Position numbers and translations under genes: made by a program. Below, piece by piece: positions 26,156-35,470 of a stretch of 64,000 nucleotides of DNA (within the stretch, counting starts at the first letter, position 1; each line of letters opens with the position of its first letter). The stretch comes from Streptomyces griseus subsp. griseus (GTDB lineage: Bacteria > Actinomycetota > Actinomycetes > Streptomycetales > Streptomycetaceae). Under the pieces are notes generated by a model, which saw only the letters and a list, made by a program, of their open reading frames with translations, made no database searches and was not told the origin of the DNA. The stretch spans positions 119,841-183,840 of the forward strand of contig NZ_JOJE01000009.1 in the NCBI RefSeq assembly GCF_000720255.1. The letters are read 5' to 3'.

Positions 26156-26309
26156 CTCCCCCGGTGGCACGGATGGTTTTCGGCGGACGGTTCAGCGGGA
26201 CGTACGGCGGGAGGCGATCGGGTCCGGCGGGGCCGGGGCGGGCGGGGCGGCCTCTCCAGTGTGCCCCGCACGCAACTCCGTCAGGGACGGCACCTCGGGC
26301 TCGGGACGG

Positions 26310-27722
26310 TCAGGGCGCACGACGCCAGTTCTCCGCGAGGTCGCTCCACAGGTACGCGCTGGTCTCGACACCCTTGAGGAGCAGGTCGAGCTCGACCTTC
26401 TCGTTCGGCGCGTGCCAGCCGTCGGACGGGACGGAGATGCCCAGGAAGAGGACCGGGGCACCGAGGACGTCCTGCAGGTCGGCGGCGGGCCCGGAGCCGC
26501 CCTCACGGGTGAAGCGGACGGGCGTTTCGAAGGCGCGGCCCATGGCGCGGACCACGGACCGCAGGGCCGGGTGGTCCAGCGGGGTCAGGCACGGGCGGGT
26601 GGCGGGGCTGAAGGTGATCTCGGCACGGATCCCGGCGGGCACCTGCGCCGCGGCCCACGCGCGGACGGTCTTTTCGATCCGGTCGGGGTCCTGCCCCGCG
26701 ACCAGCCGGAAGGACAGTTTCACCATCGCCGAGGACGGGATGATCGTCTTGCTGCCGGCGCCCTGGTAGCCGCCGCCGATGCCGTTGACCTCGGCGGTCG
26801 GGCGGGCCCAGACGCGCTCCAGGGTGGTGTATCCGGCCTCGCCATGGGCGGCGCGGGACTTGGCGGTACCCAGCCAGCGCTCCTCGTCGAAGGGCAGTTC
26901 GGCGAAGAGTTCACGCTCGCGGTCGGTGAGTTCGACGACGCCGTCGTAGAACCCGGGGACGGCCACGCGCGCGTGCTCGTCGTGCAGGGCGGCGACCAGT
27001 CGGGCCACGGCGGTCGCCGGGTTGGGGACGGCGCCGCCGAAGGACCCGGAGTGGACGTCCTGGTCGGGGCCGTGGAGCCGGATCTCGCACTCGGCGAGAC
27101 CCCGCATGCCCGTACACACCGTGGGGGTGTCCTCGGACCACATACCGGTGTCGGAGACGACCACGGCGTCGGCGGCCAGCCGCCGCGCGTGCCTCTCGAC
27201 GAGGGCGCGGAAGTGCGGGGAACCGGACTCCTCCTCGCCCTCGATCAACAGCTTCAGGTTCACGGCGGGGGCGGTGCGGCCGGTGGCGGCGAGGTGGGCG
27301 CGGACGCCGAGGGTGTGGAAGAACACCTGACCCTTGTCGTCGGCCGCCCCGCGCGCGTGGAGGCGGTTGTCCCGGACGACGGGTTCGAAGGGCTCGCTGT
27401 CCCAGCCGTCCTCGCGGGCGGCCGGCTGCACGTCGTGGTGGCCGTAGACCAGGACCGTGGGCGCCGCGGGATCGCCGGAGGGCCATTCCGCGTAGACGGC
27501 CGGGGCGCCGGGGGTCTCCCAGACCTCGGTGGTCGGGAATCCGGTCCCCTTCAGTCCGGTGGCCAGCCAATCGGCGCTGCGTCGCACGTCGGGCGCGTGC
27601 TCAGGCTGGGCCGACACGGACGGGATGCGCAGCCACTCGACGAGGTCGTCGACGAAGGCGGCGCGGTGCTGCTCGATGTACGTACGGACGACGCTGACGG
27701 CACTGTCAACGGGCTGGCTCAT
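26310..27722 (-). CDS. M20-family dipeptidase/carboxypeptidase
   Basis: 470 residues from the ATG at 27720-27722. Co-catalytic zinc site motifs of M20: YGHHDVQP with H and D, G-A-A-D-D-K-G, EGEEESGS with the catalytic Glu pair, and SDTGMWSED. The dimerisation domain lies between. It should cleave dipeptides or acylated amino acids in the cytoplasm. It lies just after adnB on the same strand (10-base gap), so it may be co-transcribed with the resection genes, and is separated from nudC by 150 bases. Confidence 0.9.
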   Translation of the reverse strand: MSQPVDSAVSVVRTYIEQHRAAFVDDLVEWLRIPSVSAQPEHAPDVRRSADWLATGLKGTGFPTTEVWETPGAPAVYAEWPSGDPAAPTVLVYGHHDVQPAAREDGWDSEPFEPVVRDNRLHARGAADDKGQVFFHTLGVRAHLAATGRTAPAVNLKLLIEGEEESGSPHFRALVERHARRLAADAVVVSDTGMWSEDTPTVCTGMRGLAECEIRLHGPDQDVHSGSFGGAVPNPATAVARLVAALHDEHARVAVPGFYDGVVELTDRERELFAELPFDEERWLGTAKSRAAHGEAGYTTLERVWARPTAEVNGIGGGYQGAGSKTIIPSSAMVKLSFRLVAGQDPDRIEKTVRAWAAAQVPAGIRAEITFSPATRPCLTPLDHPALRSVVRAMGRAFETPVRFTREGGSGPAADLQDVLGAPVLFLGISVPSDGWHAPNEKVELDLLLKGVETSAYLWSDLAENWRRAP

Positions 27723-27732
27723 GGTCACGAGC

Positions 27733-30700
27733 CTATCGGCCCGGGCCGACATCCTCGCTGGGCGGTTCGTCACACGGCTGCTCGTCGAGGAGCAGCCGCT
27801 CCAGCGCGGCCCGGTCCGGCATGCCCTCGGGCCTTACGACCTCACCGTCGCGGACGTAGAAGAACGCGGCCGTGACCGACTCCAGTGGCACGCCCCGCTG
27901 CTCGGCCCAGGCGAGGCGGTACAGGGCGAGCTGGAGCGGGTCGGCGGTGCGGCCGCGGTTGGTCTTCCAGTCGACGATCTCGTACGTCGCCGACGCGCCG
28001 TCGCCCGACTGGTACACGGCGTCGATACGGCCCCGTACGACGCGGCCGGCGATCTCGATCTGGAAGGGGGCTTCCACACGGTGGGGTGTGCGGTGGGCGT
28101 ACTCGGTGCGCTCGAAGGCGTCCTTGAGCGCCTCCAGGTCGCGCTCGTCGGTGATCTCGGCCTCGCTGCCAGGCAGCTCGTCAGGCTCCAGCATGGGCAG
28201 CGTCAGTGCTTCGAAGCGGGCCTCGACCCAGGCGTGGAAGCGGGTGCCCCGGCGGGCGGCGGGTTGCGGAGGGCGCGGCATGGGGCGCGCGAGTTCCTGT
28301 GCGAAGCCGTCCGGGTCGGCGGCGAGGCGCAGCATCTGCGACACGGTCAGCGTGGTCGGCAGGGGGACGTCGGTGACGCTCCGGCGGGCGCGCAGCAGCT
28401 CACCGGCGAGTGCGTCGAGGTCTCGGTCCCAGGAGTCGATGGTGCGGGCTTCCTCCGGCGTGAGGCGCGCCCGCGCGGGGGCGGCGCGTGCCGGGCGCGG
28501 GCCGGTCGGGAGTTCGGGAGCCGTCGCCTGGTGCGGGACCTTCGGGCGGCTCGTGGTCGGGGCCCCCCGGTCGGAGGGGTCGTCGTCGAAGGGGTCGGTC
28601 TCGACGTAGGCGGGTTCGTCGAAAGGGTCCGCCTCGTCGTACGGCGGCTCGTCGTCCTCCGGAGGGGGCGGCCAGTCGGGATCGTGGTCGGTGTCCGGGT
28701 CGTGGGTCGCCGGAAGGTGGCCGTCCTCCACGAAGGAGAGGTCCTCGAGGTGGGCCAGGACCGTCTGTGCTGCGGCGCGGCGGCGGGACAGTGCGGTGTC
28801 GTCCAGGGGCAGGGGCCAGACCTGGTCGGCGCTCGCACGGTGCAGGGCCGGGTTCTCCTCGCCCTCCTCGGGTTCCTCCGCCCAGGCCTCGATCTCCCCG
28901 TGACCGGCCTCACAGTGCTGGTACAGGGCCAGCAGGAAGTCGGAGGGGCCGCGGGGCTTCTTCTGGGTGGGGCCCCACCAGTGACCGGAGCCGAGCAGGA
29001 GGGAGCGGGGGCGGGTGAAGGTGACGTAGCCGAGGCGGAGTTCCTCGGTGTGCTGGTGCTCCTTCATCGCCTCGTGGAAGGCCTTCAGGCCCCGCGAGTC
29101 CCACGCGCCGACCTCGGGCAGTGTGTCGGCGTCGCCGCGCAGTTCGTGCGGCAGCACTTTCGCCTGGGCGGTCCACTTCTCGCGGCCCTGACCGCTGGGG
29201 AAGGTGCCGGTGACCAGGCCGGGGACGGCGACGACGTCCCACTCCAGGCCCTTGGACCTGTGCGCCGTGAGCACCTTGACGGTGTTCTCGCCGCCGGGGA
29301 GGGCGTTGTCGAGGCCCTTCTCGTACTGGGCGGCGGTGCGCAGGAAGCCGAGGAAGGCGAGCAGGCTCGCCTCGCTCTCGTTGGCGGCGAAGGAGGCGGC
29401 GATGTCGAGGAAGTTCGACAGGGTCTCGCGGCGGCGGGCGGCCAGGGCGTGCGGGGACGCCGACAGTTCGACCTCCAGGCCGGTGACGGCGAGGACGCGG
29501 TGCAGGACGTCCATCAGCGGGTCGGAGAGCGAGCGGCGCAGATCGCGCAGTTCGGCGGCGAGGCGGGCGAACCGCACGCGCGCGTCCGGCGAGAAGGGCA
29601 GCCCGTCGTCGTCCCCGGCGCCGTCCAGCGGACTTTCCAGGAAGGTGTCGAGGGCGTCCGCGAGCGAGATCACCTCCGCCGGGTCGACTCCCTCGACGGC
29701 CTCGGCGAGCCGGCGGTCGGGGTCGTCGCCCTCGTCCGCGCGCGCGTGGGCGACGAGGAGCCGGGCTCGGCGCCCCAGGAGGGCGAGGTCGCGGGGGCCG
29801 ATGCGCCAGCGCGGGCCGGTCAGCAGGCGGACCAGGGAGGCGTTGGCGCCGGGGTCCTGGAGAACCTCGCAGACGGCGACGAGGTCGGCGACCTCGGGCA
29901 GGTGCAGCAGCCCCGACAGGCCGACCACCTCGACGGGGACGTCCCGGGCGACGAGCGCTCCCTGGATCTCCGCGAAGTCGGTCGCCGTGCGGCACAGGAC
30001 GGCGATCTCGCCGGGTGCCTTGCCGGTGTTCACGAGGTGGGTGATGGAGTCGGCGATCCAGTCGATCTCCTCGGCGTGAGTGCGCAGCAGCGCGCAGCGC
30101 ACCATGCCGTCGCGTTCGGCGCCGGGGGCCGGGCGGAGGGCCTCCACGCCCGCGTGCATCGCGCGCAGGGGTTCGGCGAGGCCGTTGGCGAGGTCGAGGA
30201 GGCGGCCACCGCTGCGGCGGTTCTCGCTGAGGGCCTGGCGGGACGCGCGGCGGCCGTCGGCGTGCGCGAAGTGCTCGGGGAAGTCGTCGAGGTTGGCGAC
30301 GGAGGCGCCGCGCCAGCCGTAGATCGCCTGGCAGGGGTCGCCGACGGCGGTCACCGGGTGCCCGGTGCCGGCGCCGAACAGGCCCGCGAGCAGGACGCGT
30401 TGCGCGACCGATGTGTCCTGGTACTCGTCGAGGAGCACCACGCGGAACTCGTCGCGCAGGACGCGGCCCACCTCCGGCAGGCTCGCGAGCCGCGCGGAGA
30501 GGGCGATCTGGTCGCCGAAGTCGAGCAGGTCGCGCTCGCGCTTGGCGGCCCGGTAGCGGATTACCAACTCGGCGAGTTCGCCGCGTGCGGCGGCGGCCTC
30601 GGGGACCTTGCGCAGGTCGGCGTTGGTGAGCTTGACGCTCTGGAGTGCGGCGAGCAGGCCGGCGTCGTACGCGCGCAGGTCCTCGGGTCGTACGAGGTGT

Positions 30701-31236
30701 TCGGCGAGCTCGGCGTCGAGGGCGAGGAGGTCACTGACCAGGTCGGCGAAGGAGCGGGTGAGCGCCGGGTAGGGGCCGGGGGCCTCGCGCAGTACCCGTG
30801 CGGCGAGCTGGAAGCGGGTGGCGTCGGCGAGCAGGCGGGAGGTCGGTTCCAGGCCGATGCGCAGGCCGTGGTCGGTCAGCAGGCGGCCCGCGAAGGAGTG
30901 GTACGTGGAGATGACCGGCTCGCCCGGAGGATTGTCCGGGTCGATGACATCGGGGTCGGTGACGCCCGCCCTGACCAGCGCCTTGCGGACGCGCTCGGCG
31001 AGTTCGCCGGCGGCCTTGTTGGTGAAGGTCAGGCCGAGGACCTGCTCGGGGGCGACCTGGCCGGTGCCGACCAGCCACACCACGCGTGCCGCCATCACCG
31101 TCGTCTTGCCCGACCCGGCACCGGCCACGATCACCTGGGGAGCGGGGGGCGCGACGATGCACGCCGTCTGCTCGGGGGTGAACGGAATCCCGAGGAGCTC
31201 CTTGAGCTGCTCGGGATCGGAGATGGGGGCGGACAT
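27733..31236 (-). CDS. adnB: AdnB-type helicase-nuclease subunit
   Basis: 1167 residues from the ATG at 31234-31236. UvrD-type motor: Walker A GAGSGKT (39-45), Walker B LLDEYQDTSVAQ, motif III VGDPCQAIYGWRGAS, motif V-VI HRSKGLEWDVVAVPG. The C-terminus is a RecB-like nuclease with the key YEIVDWKTN (Asp-Lys). A Pro/Asp-rich linker (PPEDDEPPYDEADPFDEP region) lies before the nuclease. AdnAB is the actinobacterial heterodimeric motor-nuclease that resects double-strand breaks. It follows adnA by 35 bases. No C-terminal Cys cluster, unlike adnA. Confidence 0.92.
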   Translation of the reverse strand: MSAPISDPEQLKELLGIPFTPEQTACIVAPPAPQVIVAGAGSGKTTVMAARVVWLVGTGQVAPEQVLGLTFTNKAAGELAERVRKALVRAGVTDPDVIDPDNPPGEPVISTYHSFAGRLLTDHGLRIGLEPTSRLLADATRFQLAARVLREAPGPYPALTRSFADLVSDLLALDAELAEHLVRPEDLRAYDAGLLAALQSVKLTNADLRKVPEAAAARGELAELVIRYRAAKRERDLLDFGDQIALSARLASLPEVGRVLRDEFRVVLLDEYQDTSVAQRVLLAGLFGAGTGHPVTAVGDPCQAIYGWRGASVANLDDFPEHFAHADGRRASRQALSENRRSGGRLLDLANGLAEPLRAMHAGVEALRPAPGAERDGMVRCALLRTHAEEIDWIADSITHLVNTGKAPGEIAVLCRTATDFAEIQGALVARDVPVEVVGLSGLLHLPEVADLVAVCEVLQDPGANASLVRLLTGPRWRIGPRDLALLGRRARLLVAHARADEGDDPDRRLAEAVEGVDPAEVISLADALDTFLESPLDGAGDDDGLPFSPDARVRFARLAAELRDLRRSLSDPLMDVLHRVLAVTGLEVELSASPHALAARRRETLSNFLDIAASFAANESEASLLAFLGFLRTAAQYEKGLDNALPGGENTVKVLTAHRSKGLEWDVVAVPGLVTGTFPSGQGREKWTAQAKVLPHELRGDADTLPEVGAWDSRGLKAFHEAMKEHQHTEELRLGYVTFTRPRSLLLGSGHWWGPTQKKPRGPSDFLLALYQHCEAGHGEIEAWAEEPEEGEENPALHRASADQVWPLPLDDTALSRRRAAAQTVLAHLEDLSFVEDGHLPATHDPDTDHDPDWPPPPEDDEPPYDEADPFDEPAYVETDPFDDDPSDRGAPTTSRPKVPHQATAPELPTGPRPARAAPARARLTPEEARTIDSWDRDLDALAGELLRARRSVTDVPLPTTLTVSQMLRLAADPDGFAQELARPMPRPPQPAARRGTRFHAWVEARFEALTLPMLEPDELPGSEAEITDERDLEALKDAFERTEYAHRTPHRVEAPFQIEIAGRVVRGRIDAVYQSGDGASATYEIVDWKTNRGRTADPLQLALYRLAWAEQRGVPLESVTAAFFYVRDGEVVRPEGMPDRAALERLLLDEQPCDEPPSEDVGPGR

Positions 31237-31271
31237 GTCGGAGAGGCTAGTGGCGACCACTGACACTCGCG

Positions 31272-34200
31272 TCACTCGACCACGTGCCGCCCTTCGGGCC
31301 GGGCGCTGCACGAGGCGCGGAACGCGCAGTGCGCGCAGTGCTGGCCGGTGGTCGGCGCGAACCGTTCGTCGAGCACCTTCCCGGCGGCCGTGGCCAGCAG
31401 ATCGCCGACCCACTCACCCGCCTCGCCGTCGAGGGCGTCCTGCGCCTGCACCTTGGGCAGGGTCTCGCCGCCGTCCCGCTTCGCCGCGCCCTGCCGCAGC
31501 TGGACGAGTTCGGCGCCGCCCGGTTCGGGGCGTACGCCGTCGAAGGCGTCGTCGACGGCTCCCTCGCGCACCGCGAGCTGGTAGACGGCCAGCTGGGGAT
31601 GGCGTTCCACCTCGGCGGAACTCGCCGCCTGCTTGCCCGTCTTGAAGTCGACGACGTAGGCACGGCCCTCACCGTCCGTCTCGACACGGTCCATCTGGCC
31701 GCGGATGCGCACCTCGTAGTCGCCGGCTTCGAGGGTGACGTCGAAGTCACGCTCGCTCGCCACCGGGGTGCGTCCCGCGCGGTCCATGACGTGCCAGCGC
31801 AGGAAGCGTTCGAGAGCTACGCGCGCGTGCTCCTTCTCCTGTTGCGACTTCCACGGGGCGTCGAAGGCGAGGGCGTTCCACACGGAGTCGAGTCGCTCCA
31901 TGAGGACGGCGAGGTCGGCAGGGGTGTGCCCGGAGGCGACCTCGTCGGCGAGGACGTGGACCACGTTGCCGAAGCCCTGGGCCGCGGTCGCGGGGGCGTC
32001 GGCCTTGACCTCGCGGCCCAGGAACCATTGCAGGGCGCAGGTGTTGGCGAGTTGGTCGAGGGCGCTGCCGGACAGGACGACGGGCTGGTCGCGGTTGCGC
32101 AGCGGCACCTTGCTCTCGGTCGGTTCGAACATGCCCCACCAGCGGTAGGGATGGGCGGACGGCACCAGCGGGCGCCCGTCCTCGTCGGCGAGGGCGGCGA
32201 GTCTGGCCAGCCGCCGTGCCGCCGCCTCCCTGAGGGTGTCGGACGCGCGCGGGTCGACCGTCGTGGCGCGCAGCTCGGCGACGAGCGCGGCCACCGACAG
32301 GGGGCGGCGGGGGCGGCCGGTGACGTCCCTGGGTTCGACGCCGAGTTCGGTGAGGAAGCGGGAGGGTTGGTCGCCGTCGTCGGCGGGGGCCTTGACTGCG
32401 GTGACGACGAGGCGTTCACGCGCGCGCGTGGCGGCGACGTAGAACAGGCGGCGCTCCTCGGCGAGCAGCGCGCCCGGGGTGAGCGGTTCGGCGAGTCCGT
32501 CGCGGCCGATGCGGTCGGCCTCCAGGAGGGAGCCGCGGCGGCGCAGGTCCGGCCACAGGCCCTCCTGGACGCCCGCCACGACGACCAGGCGCCACTGAAG
32601 GCCCTTGGAGCGGTGGGCGGTCATCAGGCGGACGGCGTCGGGGCGCACGGCACGCCGGGTGAGGGTGTCGGCGGCGATGTCCTCGGAGCCGATCTCCTCC
32701 AGGAAGTTCAGGGCGCCCCGGCCGCCGACGCGCTCCTCCGCGCGCGCCGCCGTCGCGAAGAGGGCGCACACGGCGTCGAGGTCGCGGTCGGCGTTGCGAC
32801 CGGCCGCGCCGCCGCGCCGGGCTGCCCGCTCCAGACGCGCGGGCCAGGGTGTGCCCTCCCACAGGTCCCAGAGCGCCTCCTCGGCGGTGCCACCGCCGGC
32901 GAGGCGCTCACGGGCCTTGGCGAGCAGGGCGCCGAGCCGCTGGGCGCCGCGCGCGTACGTCGGGTCGTGCGTGACCAGGCGCTCCGGCTCGGCCAGCGCC
33001 CGCGCGAGCAGTTCGTCCGAGGGCGGCGGCAGCGGGTTGCCCGCGGCGCGCTCCTCCTCCCGCAGGGCACGCCCGAGGCGGCGCAGATCGGCCGCGTCCA
33101 TACCGGCGAGGGGGGAGGCGAGCAGGGTGAGGGCGGTCTCGGTGTCGAGCCGGCAGGCGTCCGGCCGCGACTCATCCGCGGGGAGATCAGTGGACGCATC
33201 GGAGGGAGTGACCGCGGCCGTTGCCACCGCCCGCAGGGCCGTCAGCAGGGGGGCCACGGCCGGTTCGTGACGCAGGGGCAGGTCGTCGCCGTCGATGTCG
33301 AGGGGTACGCCGGCCGCGGTGAGGGCGCGGCGGAGGGTCGGTATCGTGCGGGATCCGGCGCGCACCAGGACGGCCATCTCGCCCCAGGGGACGCCGTCCT
33401 CCAGGTGGGCGCGGCGGAGAATGTCGGCGATGTTGTCCAGCTCCGTGCCGGGCGTGGGGTACGTGTAGACCTCCACGCCTCCGCCGTCGCGTACCGGAGC
33501 GAGCTCGCGGTGGGCACGCACCTTGTCGGCCGGCAGGCGGGTCAGCGGCATGCGCTGGGTGAGCAGCCTGGTCGCGGCCAGCAGGGCGGCGCCCGAGCGG
33601 CGGGAGGTGCGCAGCACCTCGACGGGGGCGGGCCGCCCGTCCGCGCGCGGGAAGGCGTCGGGGAAGTCGAGGATGCCGTTCACGTCGGCGCCCCGGAAGG
33701 CGTAGATCGACTGGTCGGGGTCGCCGAAGGCGACCAGGGTGCGGCCGCCGCCGGCCAGGGCGTGCAGCAGCCGTACCTGGGCCGCGTCGGTGTCCTGGTA
33801 CTCGTCCACGAAGACGGCGTCGTACTGGGCGGCGAGCCGCTCGGCGACCTCGGGGCGGTGGGCGAGGAGGACCGCTCGGTGGACCAGTTCCGCGTAGTCG
33901 AGCACCCCTTGCAGGTCGAGCACGTCGAGGTACTCGGCGAGGAAGGCGGCCGCGGCACGCCAGTCGGGGCGGCCCGTGCGGCGGGCGAACGCATCCAGGG
34001 CGTCCGGCCCCAGGCCCAGTTCGCGGCTGCGGGCGAGGACCGCGCGGACCTCGTCGGCGAAGCCGCGGGTGGTCAGGCACGCGCGCAGTTCGTCCGGCCA
34101 GCGCGTGTGTGCGAGGCCGAGCCGTTCCAGGTCGGGCTGTCCGGCGAGCAGCTCGCGGACGGTCACGTCCTGCTCGGGGCCGGAGAGCAGGCGCAGCGGC

Positions 34201-34604
34201 TCCACGAAGAGGTCGCTGTCCTGGTGGGCTCGGACCAGGGCGTAGCAGAACGAGTGGAAGGTGGTCGCCCGGGGGGCGCGGGTGGCTCCGGTGCGCAGCG
34301 CCATGCGGTCGCGCAGCTCCACCGCCGCCCTGCGGCTGAACGTGAGCACGAGGATCCGTGCGGGGTCGCCGCCGCGGGCCACGCGGGCCGCCACGGACTC
34401 GACGAGGGTGGTGGTCTTGCCGGTGCCCGGACCTGCGAGGACGAGCAGCGGGCCGGAGGTGTGGTCAACCACGGCGCGCTGCGCGGCGTCCAAACGAGGG
34501 GGGTCGATGCGGGCCGGAGGGGTACGTACCAGTCGGTAAGCGCCACGGTTCCCCTGTCGCACCTGGGGGTGCGACAGGCGCCTGGTGGAGAAAGAGGAGC
34601 TCAC
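31272..34604 (-). CDS. adnA: AdnA-type helicase-nuclease subunit
   Basis: 1110 residues from the GTG at 34602-34604. Walker A GPGTGKT (58-64), Walker B VFVDEYQDTDAAQ, FGDPDQSIYAFRGAD, and HRSKGLQWRLVVVAG show a UvrD/AddA-like motor. The C-terminal RecB-type nuclease has AYVVDFKTGK, and cysteines LANTC... plus C-terminal HCAHCAFRASC form the four-Cys pattern of an iron-sulfur nuclease domain as in AddB-type enzymes. First gene of the adnA-adnB pair; a 293-base gap separates it from the alkyltransferase-like gene. The frame is open upstream to 34712, but that region is Arg/Pro-rich. Confidence 0.92.
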   Translation of the reverse strand: MSSSFSTRRLSHPQVRQGNRGAYRLVRTPPARIDPPRLDAAQRAVVDHTSGPLLVLAGPGTGKTTTLVESVAARVARGGDPARILVLTFSRRAAVELRDRMALRTGATRAPRATTFHSFCYALVRAHQDSDLFVEPLRLLSGPEQDVTVRELLAGQPDLERLGLAHTRWPDELRACLTTRGFADEVRAVLARSRELGLGPDALDAFARRTGRPDWRAAAAFLAEYLDVLDLQGVLDYAELVHRAVLLAHRPEVAERLAAQYDAVFVDEYQDTDAAQVRLLHALAGGGRTLVAFGDPDQSIYAFRGADVNGILDFPDAFPRADGRPAPVEVLRTSRRSGAALLAATRLLTQRMPLTRLPADKVRAHRELAPVRDGGGVEVYTYPTPGTELDNIADILRRAHLEDGVPWGEMAVLVRAGSRTIPTLRRALTAAGVPLDIDGDDLPLRHEPAVAPLLTALRAVATAAVTPSDASTDLPADESRPDACRLDTETALTLLASPLAGMDAADLRRLGRALREEERAAGNPLPPPSDELLARALAEPERLVTHDPTYARGAQRLGALLAKARERLAGGGTAEEALWDLWEGTPWPARLERAARRGGAAGRNADRDLDAVCALFATAARAEERVGGRGALNFLEEIGSEDIAADTLTRRAVRPDAVRLMTAHRSKGLQWRLVVVAGVQEGLWPDLRRRGSLLEADRIGRDGLAEPLTPGALLAEERRLFYVAATRARERLVVTAVKAPADDGDQPSRFLTELGVEPRDVTGRPRRPLSVAALVAELRATTVDPRASDTLREAAARRLARLAALADEDGRPLVPSAHPYRWWGMFEPTESKVPLRNRDQPVVLSGSALDQLANTCALQWFLGREVKADAPATAAQGFGNVVHVLADEVASGHTPADLAVLMERLDSVWNALAFDAPWKSQQEKEHARVALERFLRWHVMDRAGRTPVASERDFDVTLEAGDYEVRIRGQMDRVETDGEGRAYVVDFKTGKQAASSAEVERHPQLAVYQLAVREGAVDDAFDGVRPEPGGAELVQLRQGAAKRDGGETLPKVQAQDALDGEAGEWVGDLLATAAGKVLDERFAPTTGQHCAHCAFRASCSARPEGRHVVE

Positions 34605-34897
34605 GTGGTTCGCCGGTCCTGGTGGGAGTGCATGGGGTTGACGCTGCCGGCGCGAACGCCGGGGGCGGGCCGCCGCGTGCTGCGGGCGGTGACCGCGGGG
34701 TGAGAGGGACACGTGCAGCCGACGCTACGCCGACGGGCGGACCGGAAGCAGGGCTTCCCCTTCTTCTCGGCAGTCCCATCGGGCACGTATGCCACGCGAG
34801 TCCCTCACCTCACGAACGTACGTCATGCCACGGGCGTCCCCCGGTTCCCCCGTACGGACCACAGGCTCCCCCCGGCCGGGTCCGATGGCGGAAGCTG

Positions 34898-35284
34898 TCA
34901 GGTGTGACCCGTCGCGCGTTCGCCGCCGTCCCATCGCGCCCGCCGCATGTCGAGGCGGGGCAGGTGGCCCCCGGCGGCCCTGCTCGCCTCCTTCAGGGGC
35001 GTGCCCTCCGTGCGGTAGTGGTCGAGTGCCCGCAGCTCGTGGCCAGGGAGGAGCACTCCGTCGGAGCGCACCACGCGCCACCACGGCACGGCTCCTCCGT
35101 AGAGGGCCATCACCCGCCCGACCTGGCGCGGCCCTCCCTCCTCCAGCCACTCGGCGACGTCCCCGTACGTCATGACACGGCCCGGCGGGATGAGTTCGGC
35201 GACGTCGAGCACGCGCTCGGCGTACTCGGGGAGCGCGTCCGTGTGCTCCGCGCGGGCCTCGTCCGGATGGCTCTGCTCGCTCAT
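34898..35284 (-). CDS. Alkyltransferase-like (ATL) protein, inactive MGMT homologue
   Basis: 128 residues from ATG 35282-35284. It matches the C-terminal domain of O6-alkylguanine-DNA alkyltransferase: helix-turn-helix PPGRVMTYGDVAEWL, the Arg finger region GGPRQVGRVMALYGG, then the active-site loop. In place of the methyl-accepting PCHR, this protein has PWWR (67-70), i.e. the cysteine is Trp68. ATL proteins cannot transfer alkyl groups but bind alkylated guanine and hand it to nucleotide-excision repair. Located near adnAB, so repair genes cluster here. Confidence 0.9.
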   Translation of the reverse strand: MSEQSHPDEARAEHTDALPEYAERVLDVAELIPPGRVMTYGDVAEWLEEGGPRQVGRVMALYGGAVPWWRVVRSDGVLLPGHELRALDHYRTEGTPLKEASRAAGGHLPRLDMRRARWDGGERATGHT

Positions 35285-35470
35285 CCGACCCATCCTGCCC
35301 CACCCCACCGACAATGTGACGCGCCCGCGACGGTGCGTGAGCCTCGCCCGGGAGCGGTGCTTCGGGCAGACTGTGCGCCCCCGCGTTTGCACCCTGATGC
35401 CCCCGTGTGTCGGTGGAGCATGCCACCATCGTGCGGGCGGTGATCGGTGATTCGAGATCAAGAAGAGACG

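Noticed and set aside
27529..31263. Forward-strand frame of 1244 codons opposite adnB
   Set aside because: No recognisable domains, composition typical of antisense shadow; adnB on the other strand has complete helicase and nuclease motifs.
31284..34703. Forward-strand frame of 1139 codons opposite adnA
   Set aside because: Shadow of adnA; no domain and no start with a ribosome binding site.
34605..34897. Short frames in the gap between adnA and the alkyltransferase-like gene
   Set aside because: Two 64-codon frames on opposite strands have no ribosome binding site or motif; the gap probably holds only the adnA promoter.
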